Below are positions 1 to 16,809 of a stretch of DNA of 64,000 nucleotides, in pieces. The notes below the pieces were generated by a model, which searched no databases, was not told the origin of the DNA, and saw nothing but the letters and a program-made list of their open reading frames with translations. The position numbers were made by a program, and so were the translations under genes. Every line of letters begins with the position of its first letter. Positions within the stretch are counted from its first letter, which is position 1. The DNA comes from Gavia stellata (lineage: Eukaryota > Chordata > Aves > Gaviiformes > Gaviidae), in the NCBI RefSeq assembly GCF_030936135.1, contig NC_082610.1:15758428-15822427 (forward strand), given 5' to 3'.

Positions 1-3000
1 ATACTTTGAAGAAACATATCCAACTACAAAATGTTCAGCGCGTCTCTTCCCTCCATGGTAGAGGATAAGAGAAGGACTGAAAACAGCTGAGTGGACATAA
101 AGAGCTCACAAATGCCTTATTAATAAGTGTGTTGGATCTAATGATCTGTGAAACTGAAATGAGATTATTTGGATTATCTCATTAAACAAGAATAATAGCA
201 ATAGTAACCGGGTAGTAATTAGGAGTGGGCCAATCCAAGGACAAACTAAATAATGGGCCAAAAGACTCTTAATTAATACTCTGCATTTTTGTGCCTGTAC
301 TTCTACACCCAGAATTTATAAAGAAATCAAGAATCGTGGCTAGCCAAACAACCTGATTCAAACAACCAGAAATTAAGCCACTGGCTACCCACACCTGTAT
401 GGATCATTCAGTCTAAAAACTAAACAATTAAATGGGGCTATTTTGGCAGAGCTGGCCTTGAGGAAACAAAAACATGCAGCCAAAATATAAAATCCTTTTC
501 AAAGGCTCAGCAATTAACAACCAGCTCCAGGCAAACCTGCAAGGCAGGGGCAGAATAGAAACAGTACCTAACCTCAGCCCTTCGTTTTAACCACTGGCCA
601 TCGCAACCTCCCAACAAAAGCATGACTTTTCCTCAAAGTGGGAAAGTAACTCCTTAACGGGTTCAATGCATAATTCAAGATTAAGCACCACATGATTTTT
701 ACCCTTTAGACCTTGTTTATATGTAAGTATCCAGAAACTCTCTGGCTCAGGCCAAAGAACAGGACACCTCTGCAGCCTCCCAGGGATGGATGGGGCATGA
801 GGGATTAAACATGACAGATCTGGCCTGAGCGGCCGTTAAGTCAATAGGTCCCTGGTATTGAAGCCCAAAGTAATTACTGTTGTGCAAAACCTACTGCTCC
901 CATTGCCTTCCCTAAGTACTCTTCACTTAACAGGAAAAGCAGGCAATATAATATACAGTGCAGTAGTAAAAGGCTTTTCCAGGGGATTGGATAAATGAAT
1001 CTAAAGATGAACTGCTCAAAGGCCTGGCACTTGACACACAGCACTGTCCTCTCATGGGTTTTCTAAGGCAGCATGATCTAGCTGCACTTAATGCTCTAGA
1101 GTTATTGAGGCCACACCACAGCCCAACAAACCACAGACTGCATTTATCAAGGGAATTTAAACTCAAAAGTGTCCATCTTACTGGTCAGGACACAAAGCAT
1201 TTATTTCCCTTTTAAGGCTTCACTTCCACATACTGAATTATTAACATTAGCAAAGAAAAAAAGGTAATTGAATGAAGCTACTTCGAAGAAAGATGTTTTT
1301 GTTACTAGAGTTATTTTATTAAAAACAGAAACTGCAGCCCTACCTAAACACACTCATAATTCTCCATAGGGTACAGTGCAATTTGGATCTGGCTTTTGTA
1401 GCAAGTTTGAACTACAACAGAACTATGGTTTTTAAAAATTAATTTTAAAGATGACAATGGCTTGCTAGACAAAGAGGAGAGAAAAAATAAAAGCAAAACC
1501 AATGACCGCTCAATTACTTCGAAGGGTAAAGAGGCAGAGCTACCTCTAACACAAGAAAAGCACTCAGTAATTCAAGGCTGTGGGAGGAAACACTTGAACA
1601 GTCATAAAAGGGGAAAAACCACTCTACTAAGAAAAACGCTTTGGGGTCCCTCTGAGAAGACCTATGACACTGCTACATATAAAACTAATTACCCTAATTT
1701 TCTGGGTTTTGACTTGCCCCTCAGAGGGCTGCTTGGCCTGTGGCCTGCGTGCCACACAGGGCATGCTAGGGCAATGCCTCTGGGCCACAGCTCATTTCTC
1801 TCGGCTTTTCCCCTTATTATCACAGACCTATGTGGGTCACACAGCAGGGAGAGGAAGAGAGTGTCCCAGAAAAGGCATTGGTGGCAGCAGCCTCCTGCTA
1901 CTGGGACCACAAGAACTCATCTCACACACAGCTTCCCAGATCTGTTGGGTTGACGACACCAACTGAGCGTGGACTGAAAGCCTGCTTACGTGTCAAGCCT
2001 CCTCCAGCACGGAGCGAGCTGTGTGACCCGTGCACCCACTCACATCTGAGCTGCCTTGAGCCAGCTGTCAGGCAAAGCTGAACTCTGCAGGCGGCATGAC
2101 AATAAAGAGCATTTAACAGATAGCTGTGCACCGAAAGGGATCCTCTTCTGCCTCCCACTCCTTCACTGCCTCTTTCCTTATGTCAGATCTAGTGTCTGCA
2201 GACTGAGCTGCAACAGTGACTACAGACTGGATTGCACTTCCAGCAGTAGCAGGCTAATAGACCAACACTGCTGAAAGAGTAAACTGCATTCTACACAGCT
2301 AATGAGAGAACTTTGCATCCTACTCACAGCGTGATAGCAAATGAGGGTGTCAAAGATGTCAGTGGCAGGAGGGGAAAGAGGATCAGTTAACAGAAAACAG
2401 CCCTGCACCTGATGGAGAGGGAACATATCCAAAGTGCAGATACAGACACATTCGTCTTCACGTGACCTTCAGCCGTAGAGCAAGTTGAAGCCTACATCAA
2501 CATGTATGAGTTCTGCCTCTTCTTAAGCCATGGAACTGGGGAAGGTTCCCATCACCAGGAGCCAGCCTGGATGCAGATAGCTGTGAAAACAGCCCATTCC
2601 CCTGCTTGGGAAACTGAGGCAAAAAACTAGGTGGCAAATCTGTTTCACATTCCTCCTCCATAAAGAGAGAGATGCCTGCTATTCATTGTGTCCTACATCA
2701 AAATGGATAGCAGTTTCTTGTCTGAAACTTCCTGACAACGAGAAGTAAATGCCTGCAACTTGAATGGGTAGAAGGTTTCTGTTTAAACCAGCTCTTAACT
2801 TGTATCTTGAATGGACTCCAGCAAGTGAAACTGCATTTAAACAGGACGCTGCGTGTATGAATGATGCAGGGGTTACTGTGTGCCCACCAGACATGGGAAG
2901 TGCAGTAATCAGATGGGCCACCTTCTGTGCCCTCTGGGGAGAGGTAATATGGAGCCAGGCACTACTTCTGACAAAGACTTTTAGCCTGGGAATGAGGTGT

Positions 3001-6000
3001 CTTTGGCAGATCACCAGGATGCGTTGGCTTGGAAGGGAAGTGATGGAAGAGACAGCACTCAGGCTACCCCAGCTATCTGTCTGGCACAGATCAGAGAAAG
3101 CTCCAAATAATGCACATCAGGACTCCAGGCACTTTAACATGCTCCCTGCTGAATCTCTGCACTTCAGTAAGTGCAGAAGTACTCAGGGACTAGGGAGCAG
3201 AAAAAAGCCACTGCTTGAAATATCCAGCACAATCTAACCCACAGTCTGTCACTTTTTTGGGGGACATAAAAATGTGGAGTGATGCTAATGCTGCAGGCCT
3301 CCAGGACAACAGTACACCTAACACCTTCTCACAGTGGCCCTATCTTCCCATCAAAAACACACAGCAAGAGGGAATTTCCTACTATCTCCCAGCTCACATG
3401 AGAAGAAATATTAAGACTAAAAATATACTGATGCTCAGCTCTTTTACACATATCAGGTGCTTGTACTTACTCTGTAGTCTGATGCTAACAGGGCTTGCTT
3501 TCTCTCACTGCTAACATCTTTTTAACTCAAATGTTTAAGGATTAAGTCAGGATGCATGGAGGAAGGCTTATGACTCAGGGTATTTTGACAAATGAAAGTT
3601 CTGCATTTTAAGCCTGGCTGACACACATGCAATATGTTCTAGTGTTTTAAGCAAAAATTCTTGCAAATCTGCACGAGCCCAGGAGATGGAGCTTTGTGCA
3701 ATCCACAAACTATCTCTTGTGAAAGTTCCCATGCAGGCAGCTGAACCAAATCCAGCCGTATACCTCTAAAGTCTGTGTAAACTCTGCCCAACCAGTACTT
3801 CAACACATCTGCTTTACTGTCATTGTTGACTCTTGCTTGACTCTCACCACTACCACTGCAGCTTTCTGAAACTGCTGCTCAGTTTCTTGCGCTTCCACAG
3901 AGTGAGCCATGGCAAAAAGCTCAGACTGGAGTTCAGTATCTGTGCTGTCATAGCAAGTACCATTGGGTAAACCTCAGGGTCATCATCCCAAATGCCATTT
4001 CACTTGACCTTCACTACAGAGCAAGTTTAACATGGTTGTTGATCACGTGGCACACTAGAGCGAAAAAGAAAAATACGAGCATGTATGTGACAGTGAAAGG
4101 AATAGTCTCAACCTAAACTGCAAGCTACATAAACAGTACTAAACTGCTGTATGCCATGGGATTATCCATCATTGTGATGAAGCGAAGCCAAAGCCTGTGT
4201 TTTGTTAAACCATATCTATCATCGGTATCTGCAGTATGACATTTCCGATTACAGTTGCTTTCAGACGAGCTTTTCAATTTTGTTGGGGAGACAAATCTAA
4301 TTGCTATTTAATACCAAACAACACTGCAGCAGGACGTGATTGCTTTGCTTAAATAACACTGTTTCATTGAACTGCTCGGATTCGACCCCATTAGTTTGAT
4401 CTCTGGATCAGACCAGAAGCAAGGCTGACAGGAATCCTTACCTGAAATAGAATTTCTTACTAGACCAATTTGTGGCCCTCAGAATTTTATTACACAGCTG
4501 CGGAAGGTACTGATGTGTGCTAAGAGGGGAAGACACAATTTCCAGAGATGACTGAAACATAGGCCCAGCCCACTCCCCACTCTGGACAGTGAAAGGTTGG
4601 GAATTGCTCCTTCCGCTCTCAACCTTGCACATACACCAGTGCAAAAAGGGATTATCCTAACTGCCCACTGTTGTCCATGAAGAGTCACACTATGGTATCC
4701 TGTGCCAGGAGTAAGTGCATGGTCTGTGTCCCCAAATGCCTCTGCAAACTGCCTCCGTGCTCAGCTCTACACCACTCCCCCACATATGCCATTTACATAT
4801 AAACATCCACCTTTGTTTAAAGTCTAACTGTATTACAGGCTCACAGGTAGGACAGGGGGCTGGGATTTCAGACATCAGAACTCCATGCCTAGCTCTCCTC
4901 TGCCCCATGCAAGCTGTTTCACTGCTTTATGCCTCTGTCCCCCTGGAAAGGGTGGGGAATAGTCTACTTTATTCTCACACAAACCACTGAGATCTATGGG
5001 TCAGAAGGACTGTGTAAGAGCTAGACACCAGTGAAATGGTGTTCCTGCAGCATCAAAGTTGCAACACTCACGTTTGGTGAATTCCAAAAAACTAAACACT
5101 TTCTCCAGCAACTGTCTATTCCTAGGTCATTACACAACAATCACAAGCGTAATACTACTTGGAAATTGCGGCCACTGAAAGACTGAGTCACCTCCCTGTA
5201 CATCACAGGAATGTTATTTGTTAGTAATAGCGTTATTTGTTAATCATGTATGTTTTAGACTTGATTGAAACTAGCTAAATACTATTTTAAAGTATTATTC
5301 TAGTATTGCTCCCCAGATACAGTGTGGCTTAATGGCAGAATACTAAAACAAAAGAGAATCCGGACCTGATTCTCCTGCTGAAGAAAGTTACCAGGAATAA
5401 CTACTGAAGTGAAGTCTAAGGAGGTATCTGTAGCATGAGTTTGAGCTGTAAATGGAATACTCAATACAAAAGATAGGTATAATTATATCAGCAGTTTCTG
5501 AAAATTTATCGATTTATAGTCCTAGTTTTGCCAAGACCAGCAGAGCTGAGCAAAATGGGATGGACTTTTTTTTAAGGAAAAGGAAGATGTTATGGTTTTT
5601 CCATAAAAACAAAAAAATGCAACAGAAAACACCTCAGAAAGAAACAAGTTTTTACAGCCTGTATTTCACAACAGCTTTTGGTGTGCCCCAGTGTCCACTA
5701 ACATATATTATACTGAGAGATGTTTCCGCACCCTTTCTTGCAAATCTCAAATGCCTTCCTTTGCCATCAGAACTGATCCTCTGAGATTTGGATCCTTCCC
5801 AAGTTCGTTGAACCTGATTAATTTTTAATGGCTATCACTGGTTATTTCACCCAGTCAGTCAACATCTTCTACAGTTCAAAACGTCAGCCACCCTCTTCCC
5901 ACTCTGGCATAACACAGGGCTCAGGATCTACGGAAATTATTCATCTGCATCATAAAGAACTTGAAGGAGCCGTAAAAGAGATTGATCCCTGACAGCTGCA

Positions 6001-9000
6001 CTAAACTTGAAAGCCCCTTCCTGGCTCTGAAGAAGGAGAATTCTGACCTGAAAAGGGGTCTTGAGTGAGCAGCCTCAAAGGGAATAAAATATTAGCCTGT
6101 AAAACCAGCACTCACTAGAAAACTCAGGTGATCTTTTAATGTAGGTACACCTCTTGCCTGAGGCACAGCCAACATAATTACTTGCCACACAGTATCTCAA
6201 GCTGGAGCGTTGAGGTAACAGGCTGTACTTCACTTCCTTTTGTCCTAAGCACCGAGCAAGCCTCCAGAAATTAACTGCCAGTATGCTTCTCTAGTGACCA
6301 AGCCCTGTAGGACAATGCCACCGTTTACAGTCATATCCAATACATATTGCTATGCCGTTAACATTAACCTTTTATATTGATTCAGCTCCAGTTATTGCAT
6401 CTGTGCCGGCTGATGTCTTTAATAAATCCTGTGGTGGCAGGAAAGGACTCACATTAGTCAGCAACGCTGTTCATTACACAGGTTACAGCTTTCTAACCAG
6501 AAGTAAAATTTATCCCAAAAGCAGACAAGGATGGAGAGGAAAGAGGGAAGCCTTCATTTATCCAACCGCAAGTATGTCCAGAAATCCTTGGGAAGCAAGA
6601 AAAGGACATTGACAGACATCCCACTTGTGCAGCGAACAGTTGCTGAACCATTTCCTGTTGCCAAGGTATGCGCTGGCGGAGGGAGGTTACCAGGGCACAA
6701 GGACGTATTGTCATGCAAATGCTGCAGAGTTATTGAAGAGATTTCCCAGCAACAGGGCACATTTTTTCAACAGTCTGATCCCAGCATTGAAAAGGAAACA
6801 AAACAACTGCATGAACGAGAGGCAGCACTGGCCTAAGCCAGAAACACTGGCTATCCCAGAGCTATGGGAGTAGCAAACCTGCTGTTGGTGATTTCAGCAG
6901 GCCCTACTGCTCTTCATTTAAACGGGAACAGGGAAAGAAACCAGCCCTTGAGTCCTGAGAAACACGTGCCATGCTTTTTAACTACATTGTTTTTCATGAT
7001 CTGTAAGTGACACTGAAAACAGTGGAAGAAAGTGACACACAAACCTTCACTCAGAAGAATCAGAGTACATTTCATTCACATTTTGCTATTTGGGATTACT
7101 TGCATGCAATGATTTTGAGTTGAAAGCTGTAAAAAGCTTGCTGGCAGAAAATGCAACTAAAAACACACTTCAGAAGCCGTTTTCCAGAAAAAGCTGAAGA
7201 GCATACACATGCAGCCGTAACTTTACAAACCCAAATAATTTCTTGCCTTGTCTAATTGTTATTACTATAGCTTGGTTGACTTTTTTGCCCTTTTCAGCTA
7301 GAGAAATTAATGGTTTCCAGCAGTAATAATGACTTAGCAGAGTAACTGGTGTTTTAAGTCTCCTTACTTGAAATAAATTACTAGAAGTTTCTTATTTTTC
7401 ACAGAAGTACTTGTAAACAGGAATCATTGATTAGAAAAATTCACAGAGATAGAAGATGGTTTATTTGCCTCCACGAGGGAACCAGTCACACACCACAAGA
7501 TCCTTCAGAACGAACAGATATCTAGCACTCAAAGTGTCCTCTGGACAGGACTGAATCAAAGCTTTCCCTCAAATCCCTGTCAGGGTTAATCTTTCCCATA
7601 CTTAACAGTCACCTCTCAAACTCTTTCCTAAAGACAAAGGTTGAAACTGCACATGCCATCAGTCACCTATTGATTTAACCATTGGAATAAGGACTCACCT
7701 TTCTGGACTTACTGTTCCAGGACGAACTGCAGAAGTGAAGAAAACATGAAGTCGTGTTCATACATTTGAATGCTGCCCTAGCTGACTCAGATCAGGGTAA
7801 GCTAAACTCATGTCACCTATAGGAATGGAAGAAAACTGGCTTCACTGATTTGCAAAAAAAAAAAAAAGGCAAGACGGGAATTTTCTTAACAGGAACTCAA
7901 TCACACAGCCAGAAGTGTCAGGGCAAACACTTGAAGCACAGAAACTTGGGCAGGGGGGCAGTGTGGGAGAGTGCGTGTGCACGCGTAGAGAAGAAAGGTG
8001 CTGGCCAAGGCAAAAGGGAGGTAACAGAGGGAAGAGCTTCACACTCCTGAGAAAACAGGTGGATTAGAAAGAAAACCTGTAACTCAAAGAATGTCCCTGT
8101 GCCATCTCCCTGTGCCGTGTCCAGCAGAGAGCTTGATGCTTCAGACCTGAAGGAAACCAGTTCCCTCCTTCCCACCCTCAGCAACCCAGCAGTGACTGCA
8201 AGAATCATCCTTCTTCCCAAAACAAGCCTACAACAAAACTTCCTGGGAAATGGCAGACAACCCTGGCCATCAGGGGCTCTGCACGAGGAAAGGGTGCTTC
8301 AGCAGCCAGCCTCCAAAACCGGCTGTTTATCAGCCAAAGAAGCAGCAGCCTCTGCCATACACCCCACAGCCCTGGAAGAGCTGCAGAGCTGGCAAGGGCT
8401 GAAGTCTAGTGGGAGGCTTTTGTGAACCAAACTCACCATGCGAACAAACACAGTATGGAGCAGCAAAGCACAGCGTGGCCACCTGGCTGCTGAGGTGTCC
8501 CCCATGTGCCACGGCTTGCCGGGGAGGCAGCGGCCCTGTGGCTGGCTGTGCCTCTCTGAAGAAGGAAGGGCAGGCTTCACTGCGCCAGAGGGGCCAAGAG
8601 AGCTCTAAGTAGGGGAGGCTGTGAGCTCCTTTCTGATGTGTGCCCTGGCACAACACAGGAAAAAGCTCACATTGAGACAGAGGAAAAAAAAGAAATAAAT
8701 CACTACTCAGACGTGTACCTGCCGGGAGAACAAAAAATATTGCAAGAGGAAAAGAGCAACACTGGAAATACAGAAAAGGCTCCTGGGAATGAGGCAGAAA
8801 CAGGAACATAGCTTCTGAACGTTAAGCCAAGGCAAAAGAAACCATAAAGAGACAATACATTGTGACGGGAGAAAGCAAGAGGGCAGTGGGGCCCAAAGCC
8901 CGCAGAACACCTCAGACTGCTGGGGAGAGGGAAGCCAGGGTGGAACCTGGAGATAACCATGGGGCAGAGACAGTTTGTGCTCATTCATATAAAGAATTAA

Positions 9001-10180
9001 TTTTGGACAACTATTTGCAGATCTGGATTTATTCCCATTATCACATGTCTCCAGCTAAAGGAAGTTAGAGTATCTTTACCCAGAGCAGCAGGGAAGACTC
9101 CACTAACACTCACAGGCAATCATGACCTGTATTGTACCTGGGCAGCTGGATCACAAGTCCTGAACTGCCTCGAGCAGTCCTGGTGCTCAGCTATCTGGTA
9201 GGAGATTAGGAGACTACCTGAAAGAGTTTCACTCTCACCCCGGTACAGTCCTGCACCACAGCCCCAAACGGTAAACTTACCTGACACTTCCATAGGACCA
9301 CGCTCCCCCTGGTCCCACACTCCCCTCTTCAGACACCCACTGTAGGACCAAATCCTCCAAATGTGTTGCTCAGTATCATGTTTCATAGGGGTCCACTCCC
9401 CCGGGGAGGATTTACTCCTGTCAGTGCCTCTGCTCCAAGGTTCCCACACCTGGCCAGGAACTGCCCCGTGGCACACCACCTTCTGAGTAGCCAACCTGCA
9501 TGCCCTGGGGCAAAGGAGTTCGACTGATGGTGTGCCTCTTCTGGTAATCAAAGGGGTAAGGGACTGACAACCTTAATGAGAATGGACAGCTTACTTAAGC
9601 CAGCCTATATGATTTACAGGAAATACAGAACCTTTAGCAATGTAAGTAGTAGAAATATATGTGCATAACAGTAGAAATCACAATACCATTACCATTCTTT
9701 GACAAGAGATTGCGAAGTTCTACAGGCAGTAAATATGGTGTACAGCTCTCTTTCTCTCTCCTCAAGACTACCTTCAACACCAGGCTCTGACCTTACTGCA
9801 AGCCCAGGATCTGTCCCTGGGTAATTTCATTCCTGACAGTAGACCACAAGGCAATTACTTACATGCTACTCCCCCTCCCCTCCAGTGAGACAGGCCCCAT
9901 CACTGTAACAACCCCGCCCTTCCCTCTTCTTCTGGCAAGGTCAGCAGCTTCCAGCACCAGTGGATGGGTTTCAGCCCCTCTAGCAAACCAGTGCCAGAAC
10001 AGACACGCTACAGACTGCGTTCAGACCAAAACACCCAGCAGCATGAAATACTAGAATTGTGTAAGCTTCAACACTACTGTGCTCAAAACCATTGTATCAG
10101 TTGGCACCACATATATAGTAGTATTACAATTCTAAATATATAATCTGTTCACTGGCTTGGACCATCAGCCTTGACATTGA

Positions 10181-10194
10181 TCTCCAGGTGGCAC
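10181..10194 (+). promoter_or_regulatory. CTCF-like motif, forward (left of a pair)
   Basis: TCTCCAGGTGGCAC matches the CTCF core consensus CCASYAGRKGGCRS at 12 of 14 positions. It lies 41 bp to the left of a perfect 14/14 match in the opposite orientation, so the two motifs point toward each other. Occupancy is inferred, not shown. Confidence 0.4.
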
Positions 10195-10235
10195 TATTCG
10201 CAACATAGAACTTCTTAAAAACACTGTGTTTCGAA

Positions 10236-10249
10236 GTGCCATCTGCTGG
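10236..10249 (-). promoter_or_regulatory. CTCF-like motif, reverse (right of a pair)
   Basis: On the minus strand this reads CCAGCAGATGGCAC, which fits the CTCF core consensus CCASYAGRKGGCRS at all 14 positions. It sits about 1.3 kb past the RPS13 polyadenylation signal, a plausible place for a boundary or loop anchor. Binding in chromatin is not shown by sequence alone. Confidence 0.55.
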
Positions 10250-11577
10250 TACTTTCATTATCTACATGTAGCTACTTTAGAACAAGGAGTAGTGAAAGTG
10301 TCCCCATGCTTTTCAGCTGGCAATACCTCCAACCCCAAAGACTCACAGCATTTGAGGGTTTGGGTTTTTTTTTCCATCATTATGAAAGTGGTTTACTACA
10401 TCTACATCCCAGAACACTTAATTATCATTGTGAGAGCCTGGCAAGTAATCACCAAAAGCTTTCAGAAACGAAAGCAAGTATTTTGACAGTATATGGAAGC
10501 TGCTAATTTACCTTTTAAGATGGACCAGGCAGTAGCACTTTAGAGTTCAACTGGAGTGCAGTGGTTTCCTTTTAAAACTGTCTTAATCACAAGTCTATAT
10601 TTAGCTTCATAATCAGGGCACAGGAATCCTGTCTTTCTGCAAAATTAATCCAGAAGTTACCAGGTGCCACTGGTTATGGTCTAGAAAGTAGCTACTACAC
10701 TTTACAAAAATGTTAGGGCTTATTTAAATTTACTTAAATTAACTTTTCAATATGGCAAAAGTTAAGTAATGCACCAAGACTTAGAAGCAACAGTCATAAC
10801 AGCTCAGGATAACTCCATTTGTAATTTTCTCCTAAAAAAGGAAAAAGCTGTCAGTCTGTTCTCCACAGTTCTCCAGCAGAAAGATGGCTCTTAAGGTCAA
10901 AGCTATTTAGAACCTGGAGGCACAACCTCAGCAATAGCGGCTATACAATAGCTACTGCCCTTTGGCTTTAGGGAAAACTACCTCAGTAAAGACATAACAT
11001 CTGAGGAGAGCTAAACTGTTGTCTGTATTCACCCAAATCTCAAAAATTATTCTTAAAATTACTTACAAATGACAGCAACAGTTACTGTCAAGAACTGGCT
11101 GAGGTCTGCTTAAGCTTTCTGCACAAGAAGCAGATCCACATTACCTGCAGTGAATTAATCAACCTCTCCAATTTTGTTTTCCTTACCCCCACACCTCCTC
11201 CTGCCTAATACTTTCTGCATTTTCTAAATTTCCAGTCCTTCCTCCTGTCATTATTTTCTTCCCCAGTTCTTCCTGCAGGACACAGAGAGGCACAGCCCCA
11301 CATGAATAAAATACATTTGCTGTGAATGACTAGGTCACTTTAACTTGAGGCTACCAGATAAAAAAATCCAGTTCAAGCACAGACACAAACCGTACAGCTA
11401 GTCTAGAACAGCAATAACCACTACCCAGATTTGACACTGTAGGATGGCAATATGGAAACCACAGCCACACATCTGCTCCACCTTGAAAACTGTCCATTTA
11501 CACGCAGCTTCCCAAAACAGGCAAAAGCTTGTAAGACACCAACCATTTAGAGACAACACAAAATTAGTTAATGAAAA

Positions 11578-11583
11578 TTTATT
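11578..11583 (-). terminator. RPS13: RPS13 polyadenylation signal AATAAA
   Basis: AATAAA on the minus strand, 25 nt past the stop codon, giving a 3' UTR of only about 40-50 nt. Short 3' UTRs are usual for ribosomal protein mRNAs. Cleavage is expected near 11,560. Confidence 0.85.
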
Positions 11584-11607
11584 CTTTCAGTAAGTCATAG
11601 CCAGCTC

Positions 11608-15993
<4,386 letters not shown>

Positions 15994-16005
15994 GATGGCG
16001 CCGGT

Positions 16006-16017
16006 AGAAAGAAGGAG
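16006..16017 (-). promoter_or_regulatory. RPS13: RPS13 transcription start with 5'TOP tract
   Basis: The minus strand reads CTCCTTCTTTCT just before the 5' UTR, a cytosine-initiated pyrimidine tract as found at ribosomal protein mRNA starts. TOP tracts place translation under mTOR/LARP1 control. The exact initiating C cannot be chosen from sequence. Confidence 0.75.
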
Positions 16018-16103
16018 CGACGCGAGGCTGCGGCTCTTCCCGCCCCGCTTCCGCAGGAAAGGGCGGTCCCGCGCCTAGCCCCGCCCCTTCCTCCGCCCGC
16101 CAG

Positions 16104-16108
16104 CCAAT
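16104..16108 (+). promoter_or_regulatory. RPS13: CCAAT box (inverted relative to RPS13)
   Basis: GCCAATCA on the plus strand is ATTGG in the direction of RPS13 transcription, about 90 bp upstream of the TOP tract, the classical NF-Y position. Confidence 0.6.
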
Positions 16109-16275
16109 CAGTGGCACTGCAGCTGCGCTGCGCGCGCCGCCACCCGAGGGCCCGGCCGGCACCGCGCTCCCGCCTCCCGCCCCCGCGCGCGCGGCGGGCC
16201 GCCGGCGAGCGGCCGCAGCGGTGAGGGGGCGGCACCGTCCCCGGCCCCGCCGGCGCGCGGTTAACGGCGGCGAGC

Positions 16276-16293
16276 CCCGCCCCGCCCCGCCCC
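16276..16293. promoter_or_regulatory. Tandem GC boxes
   Basis: Three consecutive CCCCGC-type repeats fit Sp/KLF binding sites. They lie between the probable PIK3C2A cleavage site and the RPS13 start, about 260-280 bp upstream of RPS13. Confidence 0.5.
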
Positions 16294-16344
16294 GGCGGAG
16301 AGTGAAGAGCAGCACACGGGGTCGGTCTTTGTCCCAGAATAGCG

Positions 16345-16350
16345 TTTAAT
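16345..16350 (-). terminator. PIK3C2A: Probable distal PIK3C2A polyadenylation signal ATTAAA
   Basis: ATTAAA, the commonest variant signal, with a GTGTG-type downstream element about 25 nt further on. It is the last candidate before the RPS13 promoter. Confidence 0.45.
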
Positions 16351-16803
16351 GTACGTACAGGACAGGTACGGAGTCACACTGAACCCGCTCAGCAGGGGCA
16401 CGACGGAGAGCAGTACCGCACAGCTGTATTAACGAGCGCCGTTAACGGAAGTATTTGGTGCTGACAGCTCCACAGACAAAGGCAGGCCAGCTACCGGCTC
16501 CGGCCGGGTTCCTCGCCCAGAGCAGTGTCTCGGCCGCAGAGCCCTGCCTTAAGGCCGGCGAGGGGGGTCTCTACACCCCGGTGTAAAAGGAGAGGAACGG
16601 ACGTTTACCGAAGAGCCCGTGCTCCGGGGAGAGGGAGCGGTGGGGCGTTCGAAGGCAGTAATAACAGTTTCAGTGCAAAGTTCTCGGTTAATAGAGAAAA
16701 GGAAGAGGTCTTAGCGGAAGCTGGTGTGCTGAAATACCAAAACAAGGTCTGTACAGACAATTGTATTTCTGGCTGCAGGTCAGACGGTGCAGAAAAGATT
16801 CTT

Positions 16804-16809
16804 TTTATT
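16804..16809 (-). terminator. PIK3C2A: Alternative PIK3C2A polyadenylation signal AATAAA
   Basis: Canonical hexamer in the 3' UTR; if used, it gives a 3' UTR of about 2.45 kb. The hexamers at 17250, 17326 and 17464 are further candidates. Confidence 0.45.

Larger units (their letters stand above)
1..11560. other. Spacer downstream of RPS13, no supportable gene
   Basis: I looked for conserved protein fragments with splice sites on both strands and found none. The open frames here are short, begin without context and resemble no family I know. Base composition shifts: most of the stretch is AT-rich, while roughly 7.9-9.6 kb is richer in G+C without being CpG-dense. A 14-base A run lies at 7854-7867. 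The only feature with clear structure is the CTCF-like motif pair near 10.2 kb. By vertebrate synteny the next gene to the left should be PLEKHA7, but no PLEKHA7 exon is visible. Confidence 0.7.

Noticed and set aside
1462-1953. 163-residue plus-strand open frame
   Set aside because: Composition looks random, there are overlapping frames on both strands, and no family resemblance.
2764-3237. 157-residue plus-strand open frame
   Set aside because: No splice context or domain; overlapped by an equally open frame on the other strand.
4043-4050. CACGTG E-box in the spacer
   Set aside because: A single six-base palindrome is expected by chance in 11 kb and has no supporting context.
5210-5246. 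Short near-duplicate of GTTATTTGTTA
   Set aside because: Two imperfect AT-rich units; too short and low in complexity to call a repeat.
9120-9551. 143-residue minus-strand open frame in the spacer
   Set aside because: No recognisable domain, no exon structure and no conserved pattern; expected by chance in a G+C-richer stretch.
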